Shown here: piece after piece, positions 35,033 through 41,886 of the stretch
How positions within the stretch are numbered: position 1 is the stretch's first letter
Layout of the letters: the number at the start of each line of letters is the position of its first letter
Origin: Flavobacteriales bacterium
Lineage (GTDB): Bacteria > Bacteroidota > Bacteroidia > CAIKAF01
Reading direction: 5' to 3'
Assembly (NCBI GenBank): GCA_022402535.1
Contig: JAKRSD010000015.1
Location: forward strand, 17,908 to 81,907
DNA: 64,000 nt
Program-made: the position numbers and the translations under genes
Notes under the pieces: model-generated
Seen by the model: the letters and a program-made list of their open reading frames with translations, nothing else
Told to the model about the DNA's origin: nothing
Databases searched by the model: none

Positions 35033-35423
35033 ATTTCTTCAGGCGGTTGATTTTAGCGGGTTGACAGCTATTTTTAGATTTGAACTTATGATACCGTTGT
35101 TGCCTTTTTTGTTCGGTTTCCCTGCGCAATTCCGCAGGGATTTAGTATGTATAGGTCAGCATGAAATGCGGCCATTAGAGAAGTTGTTCAATTTTTGGCG
35201 ACTTAATCCCGAAGGGATTGAATATGCATAGCCCGCATGAAATGCGGTGCACAAAATGAGCAATTTACAACACAACCGCGGAGCGGTTGAATAATACTGA
35301 TGATACATTTAAAATGGGAGTCGAATTTCGATTTTATCTCATTGCCCTATTACCATTTTATATCGGCATTAGCCATTGTAAAATTTTGAAATAGATTGGT
35401 CTATTTCAAAATTACAATTGGTA
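35033..35423. repeat. Intergenic palindrome array
   Basis: A 391-bp gap between mvaD and the peptide-exporter adaptor gene. It holds five short palindromes: 35119-35140 (TCCCTGCG/CGCAGGGA), 35159-35169 (GCAT-gaa-ATGC), 35205-35219 (AATCCC-gaa-GGGATT), 35233-35247 (CCGCAT-gaa-ATGCGG) and 35273-35289 (CAACCGC-gga-GCGGTTG). Four of them have the same style of three-base centre, as in the array at 81-257. A separate AT-rich hairpin is at 35376-35417. No gene is supported here. Confidence 0.65.
35376..35417 (-). terminator. Long AT-rich hairpin after the RiPP operon
   Basis: ATTTTGAAATAGA-type arms form 14 bp of uninterrupted pairing around a TTGG loop, then a two-base bulge and four more pairs (TTGT/ACAA). 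It begins 7 bp after the stop of the adaptor gene in the direction of transcription. There is no strong U-run after it, so it may be a terminator of unusual kind or a 3-prime stabilising hairpin. Confidence 0.45.
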
Positions 35424-36707
35424 TTAAATCCGCTTACCGGTAAACAACAGCAAAAACCTGCGGGCCAGGGTGTACTCTTTTGTAAAAATGGTTGCCCGGG
35501 CCTGCATTTCCGGGGTAAACGGAATCTTTTTCCCTATATCGGTCTGTAAATCCGTATCCAGTTTAACTTTAATGCGGTAGGAACTGTCTTGTGGCAAATC
35601 AGAAATGAGCATCACCGTTCCGTTGAGGTAACCGTATTCTTCGGGCGGAAAAGAGGGTAATTCAATCTGAACACGGTTGCCCTTATTTATTTTTCCTATT
35701 CCTTCGGCTGGCAGGTTACCCGAGTAAATCAAATTTTCATATTCGGGGAGTATGTAAAACATGGGTTTATTGGGTTGAAAATGCCTGTTTACCTCTATGT
35801 TATTTCCTATGTAAAATAGTCTTCCCTCTTCTGGTGCCGATATCGAATAATTAAAATCAAGTTTGTTTTTAAAATCGCTTATGGCATAAATGGCGTTAAA
35901 AATATTTTCTTTTAAGGTTCTTTGTTTTTCATCTTCTTCAAATTCCAGTTCAATCTGTTGCTTCAGCATTGCTTCCAATTGAAGTTCAAGCGCGTTTATC
36001 TGCTCCTTGCCCGCTTCGAATGCCTTTCCTGCGGAAAGGAAATCTCCTTCGGCCTTTATAAAATCCATTTTTGAAATGGCTCCTTTTTCATACAGTTTTT
36101 TTTCTGTTTCAAATTTAAGGACAGCATTTTCATACTCTTTTTCGGTCAGTTTATTTTTCCTTTTTGAAACCGCTATATTCTGCTTAAGCAGCCATGCGGT
36201 AGCTTTTATGGATTGACTTCGTTTCTCAAATATTTTGGTGTCGTTCAGGGATTGAAGTTCTTTCCATGCCGAAACCATGCCGTAGTAGGTGTTGCTCAAA
36301 TCGCCCAGAATAAGTGTGGTATCGGGGTTTATGAAATAGAATTCGGGAAGTCCCGTTATATTTTCCTGAATCATTTTGGCTACCCGGCCCGCATAATCGA
36401 GGGCTGCCGTATCGGTTGTGTTTTTGAACGTTCCGATAATGTCTCCCTGTTTTACCTGTTCCCCATTTTTAACAGTCAGGGTTAATAATTCTCCCCCTGC
36501 ATTTGAGTTTAAAATGATCGGCGGGTTTTCGGGGCCTATATTCCCCGTGGAGTTCAGTTTGTCGGGGTAGCTGATAAACAAAGATATGCTTCCCAGCAGC
36601 AGGATAAACAAGGTAATGGTAATGCTTCCGTAAAGCACGAAGCCCCCGGGCGGCGAGGATAGAATTTCATCCAATTCTTCGGTACGGTTAGTATTCGGCA
36701 ACGGCAT
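35424..36707 (-). CDS. HlyD-family adaptor of the peptide exporter
   Basis: A 427-residue membrane-fusion protein of the bacteriocin-secretion type. One membrane helix near the N-terminus (about 25-47: VLYGSITITLFILLLGSISLFI) is followed by a lipoyl half-motif (NAGGELLTLTVKNGEQVKQGDIIG), a long coiled-coil hairpin (about 140-285), the second half (SAPEEGRLFYIGNNIEVNRHF) and a beta-barrel (NKGNRVQIELPSFPPEEYGYLNGTV). It should join the C39-peptidase ABC exporter to an outer-membrane channel. The gene starts 2 bp after the exporter gene and is the last of the operon that begins with the double-glycine precursor. Base composition resembles the core genome more than that of the precursor end. Confidence 0.9.
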   Translation of the reverse strand: MPLPNTNRTEELDEILSSPPGGFVLYGSITITLFILLLGSISLFISYPDKLNSTGNIGPENPPIILNSNAGGELLTLTVKNGEQVKQGDIIGTFKNTTDTAALDYAGRVAKMIQENITGLPEFYFINPDTTLILGDLSNTYYGMVSAWKELQSLNDTKIFEKRSQSIKATAWLLKQNIAVSKRKNKLTEKEYENAVLKFETEKKLYEKGAISKMDFIKAEGDFLSAGKAFEAGKEQINALELQLEAMLKQQIELEFEEDEKQRTLKENIFNAIYAISDFKNKLDFNYSISAPEEGRLFYIGNNIEVNRHFQPNKPMFYILPEYENLIYSGNLPAEGIGKINKGNRVQIELPSFPPEEYGYLNGTVMLISDLPQDSSYRIKVKLDTDLQTDIGKKIPFTPEMQARATIFTKEYTLARRFLLLFTGKRI

Positions 36708-36709
36708 TT

Positions 36710-38968
36710 TTAAGCTCCCAGTTCTAATTGGTTTTTAACTAAATTCCAGTAGGCCCCTTTTTGGTTTACCAACCCGGCGTGTGTGCCGGTTTCCATAATT
36801 TTCCCTTTTTCCAGTACCACAATCTGGTGGGCATTTTTAACGGTACTCAGCCGGTGGGCTATGATTACCACGGTTTTTCCCTGATAAAAATTTTCAAGGT
36901 TTTTACTGATTTCGTTTTCATTTTTTGCATCCAGCGCACTGGTGGCTTCGTCAAAAAACAAAAACAGGGGGTTTTTATACACGGCCCTCGCTATTAAAAT
37001 ACGTTGTTTTTGACCCGTGCTTAGCCCAATGCCCTCCCGGCCTATTTTGGTTTGGTAGGCCAGCGGTAATTGTTCTATAAACTCATTTATATTGGCCAGT
37101 TTGGCGGCTTCGGCCAGTTTGGCCGGATCCGGAGCATCTTCGCCGGGGGCAATGTTACCCGCTATCGTGTCCGAAAAAATATACCCTTCCTGCATTACGG
37201 TTCCGCAGCAGCTTCTCCAATACCCGTGCGGGATAAATTTCAGGTCGGTCGGACCCACTTTAATGCGTCCTTCGGTAGGTTCGTAAAACTGGAGCAGCAG
37301 TTTGAGCAACGTGGTTTTGCCGCTGCCGCTGGAGCCTACGATGGCCGTTATTTTTCCTTCGGGTATCTCCAAATCCAGGTTGTTCAGTACATTTTCGTTT
37401 CCGGCTCCCTCGTATCGGAATGATATGCCGGACAGCTGAATATTTTTACGTTCGGGCAGTGTTACGTGGTTTTCCGTCAGGCGGGGGTCTGTTTCGTCGG
37501 GTTTGTTTCTGATTTCATCCAGACGTTCCGCACTTATTTTGGCATCCTGATAGCCGCGCAGCAAATCTACCAACTGCAATACCGGCGCATTAAGCTGACC
37601 GGCAATATAGGAAACCGACAGCATCATGCCCAGGGTCATATCTCCTTTAATTACGGCCATGGCGGCGGCCACGGTGATGAGCATGTTCTTCAGTTCATTG
37701 ATGAGTCCGCTTCCGCTTTGCTGCCATTGATCTAGTTTCAGGCTTTGCAGGTTCAGGTTGAAAATTTTTACCTGTAATTTTTCCCATGCCCAGCGCAGGC
37801 TCAGTTCTGCATTATGCAGTTTTATTTCCTGCATGCCGTGTATCATTTCCACTACCTGGCTTTGGTTTGCACCCTGTTTGGCAAACCGCTTATAGTCCAG
37901 GTCGCGGCGTTTTTTCAAAAACAGGCTTATCCATAATGCATAGAGTAAACTGCCTGCCAAAAACAGAAAAAAGATGGGCGGGTGGTACACATACATTACC
38001 CCGCTCAGCACCAATAAATTTAGGAGAGAAAACGCCGTATTGAGTCCGGAGCCGGTTAAAAACTGCTCTATACGCTGTTGATCGCTTATGCGCTGCATGA
38101 TGTCGCCGGTGAGTTTAACATCAAAGTACGATGCCGGCAGCCGCATGAGTTTGGCAAAAAAATCGCTTACCATAGCCATGTTTACCCGGCTGCTTAGATG
38201 CATGAGCAGTTGCTGCCGTATAATGTCGAGCACGGTGCGGCCCGTAAATAACAAAAGCTGGGCCAGCAGTATAAGCCAAACAAAATGGATGTCGCGGTTG
38301 CGAATGCCGGTATCTACTATGCTCTGGGTAAGAAACGGCAGTGCCAGTTGTAGCAATGCGGCTCCGGCCAGCCCCGTTAAAATTTGAAGGGCTATTCTTT
38401 TATAGCGGAAAAAGTAGGGCAACAGCGCCCGTATTCCCTCGGATTTGCCGGGTATTTCTTCCGGGTTTGATTCTTCTTCGTGGGTGTAAAAGGCGGGTGT
38501 GGGTTCCAGCAGCAGCAATATTCCTTCGGGGCCTTCCGTGCCGTTTTCACCGGCCCAGTTTTGTATAAACTCTTCCCGGGTGTAGCTGAGCAGCCCGTGC
38601 CCCGGATCGGCCACGTGTACCCGGGTTCTGGGTTTGCCGAACAGGCGGTATGTAACCGAAATTTTGTATACTACCACAAAATGGTTTTGATTCCAGTGGG
38701 CAATGCAGGGCAAGAGAACCTCTTTTTTGAGCAGTACAAATGGCACTTTTACCCCTAGGCTGTGTAAGCCTATTTTTTCGGCGGCTTCGCTCATTCCCAA
38801 CATACTGGACCCCTGCCGGGTGGTTTGGCTCATGCGGCGCAGGTAAGGCAGCGAATAACTTTTACCGTAGTGTTTGGCCACCATGCGTATGCAGGTGGGA
38901 CCGCAGTCCATTATATCGGGTTGTTGGTAAAACGGAAAGGATATTTTTACGCTATTTCTTATTCCCAT
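36710..38968 (-). CDS. C39-peptidase ABC exporter (peptide processing and export)
   Basis: A 752-residue bifunctional exporter. Residues 10-150 are a C39 cysteine peptidase: Gln16 and Cys22 in QQPDIMDCGPTC, the His in IAHWNQNHFVVV and the Asp in VHVADPGHG are all present, so it should cut leaders after Gly-Gly. Membrane helices lie at about 195-455. The nucleotide-binding domain has GSSGSGKTT (Walker A), LSTGQKQRILIARA (signature), LFLFFDEATSALD (Walker B) and AHRLSTV. It overlaps the upstream TPR gene by 17 bp and lies 2 bp from the adaptor gene. The precursor at 41035-41247 has a matching double-glycine leader. Confidence 0.94.
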   Translation of the reverse strand: MGIRNSVKISFPFYQQPDIMDCGPTCIRMVAKHYGKSYSLPYLRRMSQTTRQGSSMLGMSEAAEKIGLHSLGVKVPFVLLKKEVLLPCIAHWNQNHFVVVYKISVTYRLFGKPRTRVHVADPGHGLLSYTREEFIQNWAGENGTEGPEGILLLLEPTPAFYTHEEESNPEEIPGKSEGIRALLPYFFRYKRIALQILTGLAGAALLQLALPFLTQSIVDTGIRNRDIHFVWLILLAQLLLFTGRTVLDIIRQQLLMHLSSRVNMAMVSDFFAKLMRLPASYFDVKLTGDIMQRISDQQRIEQFLTGSGLNTAFSLLNLLVLSGVMYVYHPPIFFLFLAGSLLYALWISLFLKKRRDLDYKRFAKQGANQSQVVEMIHGMQEIKLHNAELSLRWAWEKLQVKIFNLNLQSLKLDQWQQSGSGLINELKNMLITVAAAMAVIKGDMTLGMMLSVSYIAGQLNAPVLQLVDLLRGYQDAKISAERLDEIRNKPDETDPRLTENHVTLPERKNIQLSGISFRYEGAGNENVLNNLDLEIPEGKITAIVGSSGSGKTTLLKLLLQFYEPTEGRIKVGPTDLKFIPHGYWRSCCGTVMQEGYIFSDTIAGNIAPGEDAPDPAKLAEAAKLANINEFIEQLPLAYQTKIGREGIGLSTGQKQRILIARAVYKNPLFLFFDEATSALDAKNENEISKNLENFYQGKTVVIIAHRLSTVKNAHQIVVLEKGKIMETGTHAGLVNQKGAYWNLVKNQLELGA

Positions 38969-39791
38969 TTACTAACATTTCGTAATATTTTTTTTTTGAT
39001 TTATCTGCTAAACAGGTTTTTCCTTCTAAATAATTTAAAGCTAAAGTGAAAAATTGTGTTTTGATATTGTCAGGAATAGGATTTTTTTCAATTAAACTTT
39101 CATTTTCTAAAAAAATTTTTAAAGCAATTTCTTTAAAATAATCATTGTCAATTACCTTTTCTAAAAGGTAATTATTATATTGTATAATTCGATCGTCATT
39201 GCCTGATTTATACCAAATGTTATTTGCTTTCGTTATGTATGCTATGGTTGAATCTAAATTTTTGTTTTTTTCATAAGATATTGCTAAGTCAAAATAGCAA
39301 ACAGCGACTCCTTGATCAAACTCATTATTTTTAAAAATCTCTATAGCCATGTATATATGTGATTTTGCTTCCTCTATATTACTTTTTAATCCCCATATCA
39401 TACCTTCAAATTTCAACATATTTGCTTTTTTTAAATCATTTCCTGATAAGTGATACTTTTCAACTGACAAGTCGGCATAATAAACTGCACTATCAAGATT
39501 GTTTAGTTTTTCAAAGAAGATGAATGAAATATTTTGATGACATATTCCTACGTTTTCTAAATTTTCAAAATTGTTCCCAAAGTATAAGATAGCCTTTTTG
39601 AAATAATGTAGTGATGAATCGGGAGATATAAAATAATATTTTTCTCCGTCTCTTAGATATTCTTTTGCTTCAATAATGCTATCCTTAGATTCAATTATGC
39701 TTGAATTATAATTAGTTGTTTGGCAATGCGCAGCAATTGCGGTTTTTGATAGAAATATAGTAATGTAAACTATTTTTGCTATATTATTCAT
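38952..39791 (-). CDS. Secreted TPR-like protein in the graspetide operon
   Basis: A 279-residue protein of unknown function. Residues 1-24 form a signal peptide (KIVYITIFLSKTAIAAHC before Q), so it acts outside the cytoplasm; an alternative reading of the Cys as a lipid anchor is weak. The rest consists of helix-turn-helix repeats resembling tetratricopeptides (SSLHYFKKAILYFGN, NLDSAVYYADLSVEKY, EEAKSHIYMAIEIFKNN, GVAVCYFDLAISYEKNKNLD, STIAYITKANNIW). It overlaps the ligase gene by 8 bp and the exporter gene by 17 bp, so it is translationally embedded in the operon. It is strongly AT-rich. It might be an immunity, receptor or assembly factor; nothing in the sequence decides this. Confidence 0.8.
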   Translation of the reverse strand: MNNIAKIVYITIFLSKTAIAAHCQTTNYNSSIIESKDSIIEAKEYLRDGEKYYFISPDSSLHYFKKAILYFGNNFENLENVGICHQNISFIFFEKLNNLDSAVYYADLSVEKYHLSGNDLKKANMLKFEGMIWGLKSNIEEAKSHIYMAIEIFKNNEFDQGVAVCYFDLAISYEKNKNLDSTIAYITKANNIWYKSGNDDRIIQYNNYLLEKVIDNDYFKEIALKIFLENESLIEKNPIPDNIKTQFFTLALNYLEGKTCLADKSKKKYYEMLVNGNKK

Positions 39792-40977
39792 ATTTATCTA
39801 CTTTTAGTTTACTTATTTCCATTATAATTTCTTTTGTTATATCTAATCCAATGAAAGGGGCTAGCCAATAGTGGGCTCCAGGTCGATTTAATTCTAAAAA
39901 ATAATACTCTGAATTTTTACTTAAAATCAAATCTACACTACACCAAGTTAAATTTAATTCCTTGCATATATTAATTAATTTTGAATTAATATTTTCAGGA
40001 AGTTTAATGAGCTCCCATTTTACATTTGAATCATCATGGACTCTCCAATCATCTTTTGCTAGTTCTGAGTCTTGCGAATATATTTTACATCCAAATACCC
40101 TTTCAAATAAGACAATTGCCCGAATTTCATATTCTTTTTCTATATATTCTTGGAAACAGCACGGTGAATTTTTTAATTTGGATAAATTCATGCTGTTCAA
40201 ATCAATTTTTATAGGAGGAAATGAGAAAGGAGGTGTTGAAAATTCTCTTAGTAAAACATGGCTGTGTTTTTTCGCAAAATTCTTTGCTTCTCCGATTTTG
40301 TTAGTTAGGATAGTTTCTGGCACATTAAATCCTATTTTTTTTGCAAGATTCAATTCACTTATTTTATCCTGCCACTCTTGAGAGCCAACAAAAGGATTAC
40401 CAGGGATCCAAATAGCATCCTTTCTTATAAACTTAGATATCTCTTTTAACGATTGTTTCCAACGCTTTTTAAATAAAAATTTATTTCGGCCTTTAAACTG
40501 AGGAATCATCTCGAAATCGACTAGAGGAAATGGATATTTTGGAGTATTCCATATCACTATCGAAACATCATCAAGATCTAAATAAACGTCATCAACATTT
40601 AGTATAGATTTTGTTTCATTATCATTTATTATGAATTTTATCTCACCTTCAAATATAAAGCGTACAAAATCAATAAAAAAGAATTTTAGATTATTGTTTT
40701 TTAATTGATTGATTATGCCATAGCTAAGGTTGCCAATTGCAAACACGAGTACAATGTTCTGCTTTTTATCACTTGGCTCATAATTAGTTATAATAGTATA
40801 ATCAACTTCTTTTTTTTCTTTTTCAACTTCTTGTACTATGTTTTTTATTTTCTTAGGATCATGAGGCTTCCATGTCCATTTCTCTGGATTTGACTTGTTT
40901 TCAACTTGTTTTTTCAGTAATTCGGGTACTTTTTTGCTTAATTCAGCCAGTCCAAAAACGTAATATTCTTTCTCCAT
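39784..40977 (-). CDS. ATP-grasp peptide ligase, graspetide (MvdC/MvdD/GwsG-like) type
   Basis: A 397-residue ligase. The C-terminal two thirds match ATP-grasp macrocyclases that form omega-ester or omega-amide links: NPFVGSQEWQDKISELNLAKK, GFNVPETILTNK, HVLLREFSTPPF, CFQEYIEKEYEIRAIV, DWRVHD (Arg312) and YFLELNRPGAHYW. Asp349, Glu362 and Asn364 are the expected Mg/ATP ligands. Known enzymes join Thr/Ser or Lys side chains to Asp/Glu of a precursor, using ATP. The N-terminal ~110 residues are unfamiliar (WTWKPHDPKKIKNIVQ). It is AT-rich, starts 57 bp after the precursor stop and overlaps the TPR gene. No radical-SAM SPASM partner lies nearby, unlike grasp-with-spasm loci. Confidence 0.85.
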   Translation of the reverse strand: MEKEYYVFGLAELSKKVPELLKKQVENKSNPEKWTWKPHDPKKIKNIVQEVEKEKKEVDYTIITNYEPSDKKQNIVLVFAIGNLSYGIINQLKNNNLKFFFIDFVRFIFEGEIKFIINDNETKSILNVDDVYLDLDDVSIVIWNTPKYPFPLVDFEMIPQFKGRNKFLFKKRWKQSLKEISKFIRKDAIWIPGNPFVGSQEWQDKISELNLAKKIGFNVPETILTNKIGEAKNFAKKHSHVLLREFSTPPFSFPPIKIDLNSMNLSKLKNSPCCFQEYIEKEYEIRAIVLFERVFGCKIYSQDSELAKDDWRVHDDSNVKWELIKLPENINSKLINICKELNLTWCSVDLILSKNSEYYFLELNRPGAHYWLAPFIGLDITKEIIMEISKLKVDKYE

Positions 40978-40998
40978 TTTGTCTTAATAATTTATTTA

Positions 40999-41030
40999 GG
41001 GGGCATGTACCTCTCAAGGCACATGCCCTC
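40999..41030 (-). promoter_or_regulatory. Stem-loop between precursor and ligase genes
   Basis: GGGCATGT (41001-41008) pairs with ACATGCCC (41021-41028); after an A-C mismatch CCT pairs with AGG around a CTCA loop, and one wobble plus one G-C pair extend the base. On the minus strand it lies 5 nt after the precursor stop codon and is followed by CCTAAATAAATT, not a U-run. It looks like a leaky terminator or an mRNA-stabilising hairpin that keeps precursor message in excess of enzyme message. Confidence 0.6.
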
Positions 41031-41034
41031 ATTT

Positions 41035-41247
41035 TTATCTTTCTGTATCAGTGGTAGTACCACCAGATGCAAGTTCACTTGTAACATCCTGATTGTCAGA
41101 TCCAGTATTGTCAGTATCAGTGGTTGTTCCACCAGATGCTAATTCGCTTGTAACATCCTGACTGTCATTAGAACCACCTGGTCTTGATCCTCCAATTAGA
41201 GACGATAGTTTGCTTGTAGATAAGCTCTTAACTTTTTTAATTTTCAT
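41035..41247 (-). CDS. Candidate graspetide precursor with double-glycine leader and two core repeats
   Basis: A 70-residue peptide. The leader (1-20) is basic and ends LSSLIGG, a double-glycine site for the C39 peptidase of the operon. The core (21-70) is rich in Thr, Ser, Asp, Glu and Gly. The 16-residue unit QDVTSELASGGTTTDT occurs at 30-45 and 53-68 without any residue change, with a period of 23 residues. Thr/Ser hydroxyls as donors and Asp/Glu carboxyls as acceptors would suit the adjacent ATP-grasp ligase. There is no Cys, and no Lys after the leader, so ester rather than amide or thioether links are expected. It lacks the microviridin TxRxPSDxDE and PFFARFL motifs. Start and frame were checked codon by codon. 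Confidence 0.85.
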   Translation of the reverse strand: MKIKKVKSLSTSKLSSLIGGSRPGGSNDSQDVTSELASGGTTTDTDNTGSDNQDVTSELASGGTTTDTER

Positions 41248-41361
41248 TTTATGAATAATTTTGAAACAGCCTTTTTAATATTCCGTTGGCTTTTAATTAC
41301 GTACCATTTAAACCAGACTCACGTGCGCCTAGCCCTTATGTTAGCCATAAATTTCGAACTT

Positions 41362-41403
41362 TTTGGTTACATTTCCGTTCACTTTGGCGAAGTGTTAACC
41401 AAA
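41362..41403. promoter_or_regulatory. Candidate operator dyads for the XRE regulator
   Basis: An inner dyad CACTT-tggcg-AAGTG (41380-41394) spans the predicted start of transcription of the precursor operon. An outer inverted repeat TTTGGTTA (41362-41369) / TAACCAAA (41396-41403) overlaps the -7 box. It lies in the divergent gap between the precursor and XRE genes, so the XRE protein is the likely ligand (inference). Confidence 0.5.
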
Positions 41404-41432
41404 TTTATATTGTTTAGCATTTGTTTTCCAAA
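41400..41432 (-). promoter_or_regulatory. Promoter of the RiPP operon
   Basis: On the minus strand: TTTG (41432-41429), a 21-bp spacer and TAAATTTG (41407-41400). Transcription would start near 41394, leaving an unusually long 5-prime leader of about 145 nt before the precursor ATG. Confidence 0.65.
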
Positions 41433-41483
41433 ACTTTAAGCCTGTAAATTATTGAAAAATTCCGATATTTTATCAATATCATA

Positions 41484-41491
41484 TACTTTTG
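41484..41491 (+). promoter_or_regulatory. Promoter -7 element for the XRE regulator
   Basis: TACTTTTG directly upstream of an AAGGAG ribosome-binding site (41498-41503) and the ATG at 41509. The 5-prime leader would be only about 10-12 nt. No matching -33 TTTG was found. The strong Shine-Dalgarno sequence, unusual in this phylum, decides the start codon. Confidence 0.5.
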
Positions 41492-41508
41492 GTAAAAAAG
41501 GAGTGCTT

Positions 41509-41868
41509 ATGTACGGAAGCAAAATTGCCAGTATTAGAAAGGCCAGAGGCCTTAAACAAGGGGAAGTAGCCGAAAAATTGGGTATGAGTCAGGCTTCTTA
41601 CTCGGATATTGAGAACAATAATCGCAAATACCTGGATGAAGCCCTTATTGAAAAAATTGCCGAGGCTTTGGGTGTAAAAACGGAAGATATCAAAAGCCAA
41701 AGCCCCATAGTCATGAATTTTCATGAAAGCCCGAACAGTAACGGATATCAAACAAATCAAAATGATTCAAGGGTAATTGATGCGCTGCTTGATCAGTTGA
41801 GGGTAAAAGATGAACAATTGGCTGCCAAGGATGAAATTATAAAAAGGCTTTTAGATTCAAAAAGCTGA
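41509..41868 (+). CDS. XRE-family regulator with C-terminal coiled coil
   Basis: A 119-residue regulator. The start at 41509 follows AAGGAG by 5 nt; the frame upstream to a TTG at 41452 is rejected. Residues 5-58 are a Cro/C1-type helix-turn-helix (IASIRKARGLKQGEVAEKLG, MSQASYSDIENNNRKY, IEKIAEALGV). After a Ser/Asn-rich linker, residues 85-119 form a short heptad-like coiled coil (VIDALLDQLRVKDEQLAAKD), likely for dimerisation. This architecture is common beside phage and RiPP genes in Bacteroidota. It is divergent from the precursor gene with dyads in the shared gap and probably controls that operon. Confidence 0.85.
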   Translation: MYGSKIASIRKARGLKQGEVAEKLGMSQASYSDIENNNRKYLDEALIEKIAEALGVKTEDIKSQSPIVMNFHESPNSNGYQTNQNDSRVIDALLDQLRVKDEQLAAKDEIIKRLLDSKS

Positions 41869-41886
41869 TTGAATACGTTTGTTACA

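Noticed and set aside
35119-35289. Possible CRISPR array or tRNA-like cluster beside the RiPP genes
   Set aside because: Arms differ from palindrome to palindrome, spacing is 28-46 bp, and no cloverleaf or T-loop sequence is present.
39784-41247. Classification as a grasp-with-spasm cluster
   Set aside because: No SPASM/radical-SAM gene lies within the operon or next to it, and the core has no motif I can tie to that class; I keep the broader graspetide-type call.
41035-41247. Lanthipeptide or sactipeptide precursor
   Set aside because: The peptide has no cysteine, so neither lanthionine nor sulfur-to-alpha-carbon links can form, and no matching enzymes are encoded nearby.
41452-41508. Upstream TTG start for the XRE regulator
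   Set aside because: A strong AAGGAG site precedes the ATG at 41509, and the helix-turn-helix begins right after it.
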